This document shows positions 56,586 through 64,000 of a stretch of 64,000 bases of DNA, piece by piece. Location of the stretch: positions 14,537,135 through 14,601,134 of the forward strand of contig NC_135255.1 in the NCBI RefSeq assembly GCF_964204865.1. Reading direction: 5' to 3'. A program made the position numbers and the translations under genes. This DNA comes from Styela clava. Lineage: Eukaryota; Chordata; Ascidiacea; Stolidobranchia; Styelidae. Each line of letters opens with the position of its first letter. Positions within the stretch are counted from its first letter, which is position 1. The notes beneath the pieces were generated by a model. The model made no database searches and was not told where the DNA came from. It saw nothing but the letters and a program-made list of their open reading frames with translations.

Positions 56586-57336
56586 AAAGCCTTTGCAAAG
56601 AACTTTGCCAACCCCAGCCCCACATAATCCAAATTATGTACATATTCACATTCATCAGCTGGTACCTAATCACACCTTAAACCTCGTCAACCATATAATC
56701 ACTCTGAGTCGCATATTTTACTATTCCTCTAAGTCTACAATTATCGTATCATTCATTCACACATGTTCCCCATGTTCCCCGACCTTTGACATCTGATACT
56801 TTTTATATTGAGATCTCAGATGCGTATTTCAAAGAGTCACCAGAGAGAGAGCGAGAGAGAGGTTTATTATTTGTCAACCAGAAAAACAAGCATTGCAACA
56901 GTAATGAAAATATACAACAATAAAGTTATTCGGTATTTGAATTTTTCAGATTGATTAACTATTTTACCAGCACCGTTATGATGTTTAATTTAGGATAAGA
57001 TTAGTAATAATATTATAAGTTATGGCGCTTTCAATTACCAGGATTATGTGCGCCAGACTGAAATTAATTTTCTAGACAAAACCAGTTCCACATAAGCCGA
57101 ACACAATAATCAATGCAACACGCTATTTTACTAAATTGCAGTATGATACGAAATTAATGTAAAACATAAGCCACGCGGAAATATGAAAAATTACATATAT
57201 CAGCTATGTCTATATTAACCTGCGGGTTGAATGAACAAACCTAATTACGAAGGGGATAACTTTTGAATCAGATAGTAGATATTTAATTCGAAATGGAGTA
57301 TTTAAACTATGTGCATGATTTATCAAAGTATTTCTC

Positions 57337-58654
57337 TCATTAGGATAGGATTTAGGGGAAAGTGGGGAAGGTTGGGACACTTTTTTTCTTTTTCATATTT
57401 TGAGATCTTTATTCTGCACATTCATATGACTTTGCGGGATTAATGCAGAGAGGGGTAAATGTGGTTTTTATTCAGCGACTAAGAAATTCGCTCGCGACAC
57501 ACTTACCACCAAAATGCTTTGAAAAACGTTTGTCAAGTGTCCCACTGTACCCCACTTGTGGGGCACATTCGGACAGACCCTGGGGCACAATGGGTCATTC
57601 TGTTAAAATTCAACGAAGTATGCCCCCAAAAATAAGCAATCAATCAGCATAATCGTTTAAAGAACAGAGAGACCTCAAATTTCAAGATTTAAGATTTTTA
57701 AAATCAATGTTTAACCGAAATATTTCAGATATTTCACCAACAAATTCGCTTACAAATTAAAATATTTTCTAATCCGAATCTAAATCTGGAAATATTTTTG
57801 ATTCTCGAATATATTTCATATTGGACCATGAGTCGAAAGATAACATGATGTTACATAAAAATATAACGCATCTCTAGGTCTCTAAGCACTTGTTGTATCA
57901 AACACTGTCGAATTGTGCCATGTATGGCATGTCCCACTGAACCCCGGTCCACTGTTCCCCATAATCAACAAATATCTTCAGATCATCCCACGGCGAAATT
58001 CGGTTGGCACATCCAGTCGCCAACGTTATAAATATTTCACGGTGGACTATAGCTGAAAGATATCAGACGGTGGTTTGTCACGTTGAAAAGGCTAAGTTAG
58101 AAAAAAGAAAAAACTGGAACGGTGAAATTTTAGTTTCAACCCCCCAAAACCAATTTCACCTCATAGCTTGCGTCGCTCTACCCGTCCGCAGTCCGTTTGC
58201 GGGGACGTTGTAACTCACCGAAGGGCGGATTGAAACATCAAACCGCGGACCGGATTCCGAATATAGTATTAGTGTGAGAGCTGATTTTCCACTGTGCCCC
58301 ATGTCCCAACGTGCCCCACCTTCCCCTACATATTTATCCCGGGGAAAGGAAAGCCGATAAGACGGCTTTTCCATATGGCGAACCACGGCCTCTCGTCCGG
58401 TTACCATTCCAAGTCGGGTATGGGATTAGTTTTACTGTATTGTTTGTTTTCGGAAGCATGGACTTGGTGGTGGAGGAAGCCGTAACCGACCAGCGGTTAC
58501 GTGAACCACCCAACGACGGCGAGGAGTCCAGCAATCCTCTCGCACATAACCATCCCTGCATGGGATTCGAACCTGCGAACCCACGCAGAGTAATCAGAGG
58601 TGCGGTGGCGCGCGTATTCCTAACGCTTAGCCCGTTGAGCCACACCGCCGCGCC
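57337..58654 (-). mobile_element. Full-length tRNA-SINE, split by a nested insertion
   Basis: The SINE runs from its tRNA-like head at 58654 down to 58327, and its last ~18 bases (TAATCCTATCC-type tail) are at 57337-57354. Minus-strand A box TGGCTCAACGGGC (58630-58642) and B box GGTTCGAATCC (58563-58573) form a good RNA polymerase III internal promoter. The split is explained by the element at 57355-58326. Confidence 0.88.
57355..58326. mobile_element. DNA element, 972 bp, TA target site, nested in SINE
   Basis: Starts GGGGAAAGTGGGGAAGGTTG and ends with the near complement (CAACGTGCCCCACCTTCCCC). Both boundaries abut TA (57353-57354 and 58327-58328). Other SINE copies read GGATTTACATATTT without interruption, so TA was the target and was duplicated. 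Superfamily not assigned (TA fits Tc1/mariner and several others). Its interior has further GGGGCA/TGCCCC words and no recognised transposase. Confidence 0.85.
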
Positions 58655-59060
58655 AATATACTTTGAACAAAGTAGTAAAAAATGGGCTACAGTTTCTTGT
58701 ACAGAGCAAGTATCGCATTCACCATCTGGGTGACAGCCTATTCTAAAAAGATGGTGGGAGAGCCTGCAATGTCCAGTCTGAAGTCTGAATATAATTGATT
58801 GATGATATCGCGTTAGAGAAAATTCGGATATGAATCTGCTGTCGGAACAACGACTAACGGTCGGAATGAACATTTTGAAGTGTATGGCAATGGTCGACGA
58901 TTGGTATTCAAATTTCCATTTATTCAAACTTATACTTCTAATTACAGCTTTTGTCTCTTGTAGTGTATGTGGGATATTGTCGATAGCGGCGTTCCCAATA
59001 CACGATCTTGCAAGCTGATTCGCTCTTTCATTTCCCAATATACCCATATGACCTGGAATT
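58655..59060 (-). pseudogene. Non-LTR retrotransposon relic: RNase H and CCHC tail
   Basis: Minus-strand reading gives IPGHMGILGNERANQLA (end of an RNase H domain), then RLQTGHCRLSHHLFRIG and C-x2-C-x4-E-x2-AHFLLLC, the usual 3' end of ORF2 in Jockey/I/R1-type LINEs. Just upstream the expected Trp of WIPGH is a TGA. The sequence stops at the head of the SINE. Only about 130 codons are left. Confidence 0.8.
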
Positions 59061-61027
59061 CAAATGTATTAGATGTTAATACCTTTTTTTCTCAAATTAT
59101 TAAGTATATAAATTATTTGTGCAACCGGTATGTTAGTCGTTGGTGCAACCAGATGGTGAGATGAACCGTAAATATATACTGAATAAACTACTAAAACATT
59201 CGATACTTTTAAGAGCACCAAGACAATCCTAATAAATCAGTGCTGAGAAAGGGCGATTTAGGTTTATCTATTCCATTACCATACTTATAGTATAAATTTA
59301 GGATAGGATTTATACATTCATCTCGGGAGAGCCAAAAGGCGATAGGACGCTTAATCATTTGGCGTATTACGGATTCTCGTCCGGTTACCAGTCTATGTCG
59401 GGTCGGGATTAGTTAGCCAGGTGTTTGTTTTCAGACGCATGGACGTGAGTTTTCTACCTGTGTGAGAGGTATATTTTAATATTTTATGAGTGAGCATACA
59501 TGGGCTTTGTTAATTTAAAAGTTAACCTAATCATCTCTTTGCAGTACAATTCGTTAGATGAGTTCATGTTGATGAGTATGATGTTGTGCATATAAATCTT
59601 ACAAAAAAAGTCTTAACATGGTATAGTTTTCTCTAGTTTAACATGTCAAATTTAAGCATCGCTCCACAAAGCCATGCCAATCGCTCCGAATGTGCATTCC
59701 GGACAGTCGAACAATTGGATACAGATTGCATTTTATCACAATTTCGATCACTCCCTCTTTGCTTCTAGCGGAGTTAGAATAGAGACGTTATATGGTGCAA
59801 CTGTGTCATGTGATATTTATAGATAGAATGAAATTCTTTAGTTTCGTCCAGTAGGTACAAAATAATTTTAGTCCGGGCTATTTTGCCCCTTGGAACATCG
59901 TTTTTTGCTCGAGCAGCTAAACTAAACTAAAACTTTTCATCGCAAAGGTTGTTTGTCGTAAATTTAGTAGTCTTGTTTATAACTTGTATGTTGCAACAAC
60001 ACACACCTAATGAAGTTCACACAAATATAAAAGTTAGATAGGTGGAAATAGATGAATGTTCATATACAATCCATGGATGTTTTCCTCTCCCTTGACCGCG
60101 AATTTCTCCTATATTTTACCAAAGCAAACTTCCCGATACATTTTTCGTGAGAGTTTTGGAGAGTATTGAATGTGGTGTTTTTCAATAAAGGAATCTGGTG
60201 ACATAGCTAGCCTATATCATAATAGTATATCAGTTATATAATATAATAATAACAACAATTTTATGCATAATAAAATTACTTGTTAATATTCATCATTCAT
60301 TTATATCTTGGCAAAATATGATTGCAAGGAAAACTTTTCAACAAATCTTGATCATGCGATATCTTCAAATTTTTTTGATATGGTCGAAGAAACAAATTCA
60401 GAATGCGCTTGTTATTTTTGTTTACCATCGGTTGGATTTGTTATGACGAAATAAATTATCTGAATCTGATCTGAATCCAACACAACGCTGTAGAACACGT
60501 TGTTTTACGATAAAAGCGCTGTCGATGCGAGATTGCTTCCCAAGCTCTGTAACAACATGAATAGCAGTTATAAAACTGTTTCACACATACTTTTGATGGA
60601 TATCGAATAATATATATCATGCCGAAGCGGCTTGTTTTGTAGCTTTTGTTTATTTTTAATAATTAACAAAATGAAAATATCAATCGTAGCAATGACTTCC
60701 ATGCGTCAAGTTGAATCTGTGGTATCCGTATTCGAAAATGGTTTCTGGACACGAAATGGACAAATGAATCGTTTAGTTATTATTGGACACGAACCGGGCC
60801 TGCAGATCTTTTTGGTATAATGTTGTTGTTGTTACAAACGTTTTCGAGTGCACTATTGTACTTATGGAAATTAATTAGTTGAATTATGAAAAAAATTAAT
60901 TAGTTGCACTGAAATCTTCACTTTTTAGCAATTATGATAATCTTCAAAATCTAGTATCCTCATAATTATGATGTAATAATTGCTTTTTTGTCTTCTCACC
61001 ATTTTGCGGAATGTGCTGGTTTTCAAT
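59061..61027. other. Spacer upstream of the LDLa gene
   Basis: Contains a SINE 3' fragment (59299-59452). The rest is AT-rich with no recognised gene, and its last few hundred bases should hold the promoter of the gene at 61028. Confidence 0.45.
59299..59452 (-). mobile_element. tRNA-SINE 3' fragment
   Basis: GGATAGGATTTATACATTCA, CGTCCGGTTACCAGTCTATG, CGGGATTAGTTAGCCAG and CAGACGCATGGACGTGAG match the reverse-complement family order. The head is missing. Confidence 0.75.
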
Positions 61028-62722
61028 ATGGGAAACTGGTGGCAGTGCAACATTTTGTCGTTTTTCTTTGTACTTTTATTAGTCCTATCAAATGGAATCT
61101 CGTTTAATAGAGATTTTGACTTTTCCACAAGTTTCGTCGACGATACCTCTGAAGAACAAAGCAATGGCGACAAAGGCCCGTTTATTCCAACTATAACTGC
61201 TAGCGAAAGAGCAAAGCAGCAAGCACCAAATGCAACGGCCAGTATATTTTCGTCTGATTATTTCATGAATGATTTTAGTGTACTAGAGGCTACCGACGAA
61301 CCAAGTGAGTTTGGTGTTGTACAATCATTTCGAACGCTTTATAGTCAGTGGCGTAGCAAGACTCTCGTGGGCCCCCCCGAAAAAATATTTCGTGGGAATG
61401 ACCCTAAAAACTCTTGGACATAAGCTAAAACAACCCCTTTTTTATTTCGTCAAGAAGCTTAACATGTCGCTATTAAAAGGCAATGGTGACCTAAAATTTG
61501 CCGTTTATCTTGTTTAGCCTACCTTAATTTTTTCCATACCTTCCTCTCCTGTCCTATTTCTGTGTTTCTGTGCGCCACTGCGAGGTTTTGCTTTCGACAT
61601 TCTGACAGCCTTCATGATTTTGCCGATGCGATCAAACCGCAAGACGCCGAAAATCGACGACTCCCTGCATTGCTACGTAACAAAACGATTTGAGCAGAAC
61701 TAACGTCAACGTTATAAGATGTGCATTACTGGTTTTGCAATGCAGCTTCTGGTTTTGCGGCTTAAATTTCCTAATTCTAACCGCTTGGGCCCCTTTTCGC
61801 TGTGGGCCCTCCCGCGACCGCGGGGGTGGATGCTACGCCACTGTTTATAGTGTAAAATAACATAAAAAATATGACGTAATGGACACGAGATTCGATTCAA
61901 AAAAAAATATTCGATTCTTAAATCACCAGGTATTCGAAAATACCCAGCCCTAAATATATTGCAACCTCTGCCTAGCGCCAAGAGGGTATTTTTTTTACTA
62001 GGCAATCATGTCCAATTTCCGCGCCAACATTCTCATCTAAGATGCTTGGTAGGATACGCGAATCTATAAAATGTAACAAATTAATTGATGGCCTAAATTT
62101 TTAAAAAAGATATATATTCGCAATTCAAAAAAAGAAATATAATAGGATGCCCATGAAAAACCACAGAGGCTAAACGGCAAACATTTTATTCAGAAACTTC
62201 AAGAATCGAGACAGAGTTTGGGTTATTTGCTGAATCCAACTGCTACGGAACTAATCTATTTGTTTGTTACACGGGAGAATGTATAAATGGAACTCAAATA
62301 TGTAATGGGTCTGCTGATTAAAATAACATTTTGTCCAACATTTATATGTAGTTGATAATATTCAATAAAAGCTAAATTTATTTTTGTTAAATATTAAATA
62401 AAGAAAAGTCATATAAACTGAAGAACTGATATTCAGACCAGTTTGCTTTATTGCATTCAGATACTACGACTGCCCACTCGGTGAGGATGAAAGTTTGGAT
62501 TGTGGTGAATGGATAACGATGGTATTCGCACTAGTCTCCATGGTCATAGGGACACTTTTTGCTTTTCTTTTTATGTACATGTATTATCTCCGTATTCAAA
62601 TGTTGGAAGAGGACGTCTTCGTTCGACCGGGCGGTGACATGGTCAGCGATTCTTACCGAAGATACGTTCAACTAGTTGAAATAGCTTTAAAAATGACGGA
62701 GGACGCGTCAAGAAAAACATAA
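61028..62722 (+). CDS. Small type I membrane protein with one LDLa module
   Basis: Exons 61028-61304, 62194-62308, 62461-62722; 654 nt, 217 residues, GT-AG and in phase. Seen directly: a signal peptide (MGNWWQCNILSFFFVLLLVL), a polar, acidic extracellular stretch with NAT and NGT glycosylation sequons, a complete LDL-receptor class A module with cysteines 109, 117, 122, 129, 135, 145 and the acidic calcium-site pattern D-C-P-L-G-E-D-E, then a transmembrane helix (about 149-174) and a 43-residue cytoplasmic tail. The module is split across exons 2 and 3. LDLa modules bind calcium and basic protein ligands. I do not recognise an orthologue and infer only a surface or trafficking role. The start is the first in-frame ATG. 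Intron 1 holds a hAT MITE. Confidence 0.85.
61346..61843. mobile_element. hAT MITE, 498 bp, perfect 8-bp TSD (LDLa gene intron 1)
   Basis: Starts CAGTGGCGTAGCAAGAC and ends GATGCTACGCCACTG. Exact duplication TTTATAGT at 61338-61345 and 61844-61851. G/C-rich blocks (GTGGGCCCCCC, GGGCCCTCCCGCG) lie just inside the ends. It starts 41 bp after the exon 1 donor. Confidence 0.93.
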
Positions 62723-64000
62723 GATTTACAGAACACATTTGCATACAGTACCATAACCAAGTTATCATTATCGCCAGACAAATAAATAAGAAAAGCTTAT
62801 GCAATTCTGTTGATTTTGGACTCCTATTACAAGGATTTTAATCCGAGTCATTTTGCATGCTTGTTTGGAAACTTGGCAATAAGTTAAAAGCGTGTTTTCA
62901 TGAGTTTTTTTATGCAAGTTTGCTCATTATAAGGCGCCAGCTATGAAGCATATTAAGTATTCTGTATTAACGGAATTAACGTTGTTGAAGATTTCATGTG
63001 TCGCTCACGGTATCGATCTGAGAGGCAACTATTTGATTAAAGAGAAATATGCGACGAGGAGCGCAAAATTATTAAAAACTGCAGACACACCAACAGTAGC
63101 GAGACATTTTAGATTCCAAATGGCAAACAACAAGCCCCATCCCACTCGGACAGCAGTTCTCCAAGCACGAACAAATACCAGTAGTGTATTATGGGCGTAT
63201 TACGTCCAAGATTTTTGAATTATTAAAAAGATAAAAGGAAATGAATCTGAATTCATATTCACTCTAGTTCCCTAAATTATTCGAAAAAAAATAGTCATAT
63301 ACATAAGATGCATGTTAAATTTCATATATTGTATAGCATATTTCAAGGCAATAAAACTAATCACAATGATGATGATGAAGCTTTAAGCAGATAAAATGAA
63401 GAATGATGTGTACCAAGAATATAAATATAACACTGGGAGAAATATGGATAAACATAAGGCACTTGTAGTAAGATTATCTACAATGAAAAAATATTCAAAA
63501 ATTAAAATCAATCACTGCGGCAAGTAGCATCTGTTATTAAAAAAAAGTTGCACCTGCATGAACTTCTTCAAAGAATGCGAAATATGAGAATTCATCGGAT
63601 AATGTTGCAATGGAATGAAAATATTTAAGGTAAATTAAGCTGTGTGATAAATAATCATACCACTGACAGTTGCAGGCTGCTAATATGCAGGACAAATCAT
63701 AGTAGATAAATCGTAGTGGAAAAAAAGACTAATTAAAATTAGTCATGGTAGCAAACTAGTAGCATTTTCATATATATATTAAAATCAGGTATCAAAATTT
63801 GAAAATTTGCTATGATAAATTGTATCGATGCATTTTACTGTGTTCTATTTGAATGATTGTGAGGAGATTTGTGCAACAAACACTGCATATACTTATAAAA
63901 ACACCATAGTTCTACAACAGCACACACCATTCTTGCCATCACAAGCAAAATTGTTATAAAATGGAGATTGCTCATAATGGAAACACTTAAAACATTCATC
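62723..64000. other. Right edge, no gene recognised
   Basis: 3' UTR of the LDLa gene followed by AT-rich DNA with small simple repeats (GATGATGATGA near 63368). An ATG-led 91-codon frame at 62943-63218 shows no family features and was not called. Confidence 0.4.
62781..62786 (+). promoter_or_regulatory. Candidate polyadenylation signal, LDLa gene
   Basis: AATAAA 58 bases after the stop codon at 62720-62722. Confidence 0.6.

Larger units (their letters stand above)
55476..57336. other. Spacer upstream of PRORP
   Basis: PRORP promoter and 5' UTR at the left end, then two MULE-like pieces (55846-56317, 56517-56585) and an AG-rich simple repeat (about 56844-56862). No gene recognised. Confidence 0.5.

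Noticed and set aside
57443..57652. Open frame in the TA-flanked element
   Set aside because: It contains no DDE/DDD-type transposase motif; likely chance coding in GC-richer repeat DNA.
58334..58654. Long minus-strand frame continuing the LINE relic
   Set aside because: The part beyond 58655 is the SINE read through by chance. Only the part from 58655 to 59060 has LINE features.
60671..60820. Short open frame MKISIVAMTSMRQ...
   Set aside because: No recognisable family and no frame-consistent exon before or after it.
62943..63218. ATG-led 91-codon open frame on the plus strand
   Set aside because: No domain, signal peptide, splice context or family resemblance; it lies in AT-rich DNA downstream of the LDLa gene where such frames occur by chance.

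Overview
The window is AT-rich animal genomic DNA with intron-rich genes (coding exons mostly 40-250 bp, introns from tens of bases to about 1.8 kb) and many short transposons. The gene families (FANCM close to vertebrate FANCM, a tandem-domain lactase-like glycosidase, ELOVL, metazoan PRORP, an LDLa membrane protein) point to an invertebrate metazoan. A deuterostome such as a tunicate is my best guess, but nothing here proves it. I rebuilt exon-intron structures by hand from splice sites and reading phase. Every junction in the five gene models keeps phase, which is the main support for them.

Layout. 716-9066 (minus): a lactase-phlorizin-hydrolase-like family 1 glycosidase with a complete first GH1 domain and the start of a second, running off the left edge. 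9193-16134: transposon-rich spacer with a decayed hAT transposase (about 11917-13320) and a 1449-bp hAT-type non-autonomous element with a perfect 8-bp target duplication. 16135-38597 (plus): a complete FANCM gene, 29 coding exons and 2274 codons, from the helicase through an MM2-like motif, two RanBP2-type zinc fingers and an ERCC4-type nuclease domain to the HhH end. 40073-44069 (plus): a complete five-exon ELOVL fatty-acid elongase of 273 residues. 46585-55475 (minus): PRORP, the protein-only RNase P nuclease, ten exons, with no recognisable C-terminal zinc-site exon. 55476-61027: repeat-rich spacer with MULE-like and hAT-like elements, a LINE RNase H relic and a tRNA-derived SINE that carries a nested DNA element. 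61028-62722 (plus): a small type I membrane protein with one LDLa module. 62723-64000: no gene seen.

The genes are functionally unrelated and look like ordinary neighbours: carbohydrate digestion, replication-fork repair, lipid elongation, tRNA 5' processing, and a surface protein. The unusual content is (i) the FANCM architecture, with a zinc-finger pair I do not know from vertebrate FANCM and an intact ERK-x3-D nuclease motif that human FANCM has lost; (ii) a PRORP in which both halves of the structural zinc site seem to be missing; and (iii) a dense set of short transposons, several with exact target-site duplications and one clear nested insertion. I see no CRISPR, operon or wholly new multi-gene system.
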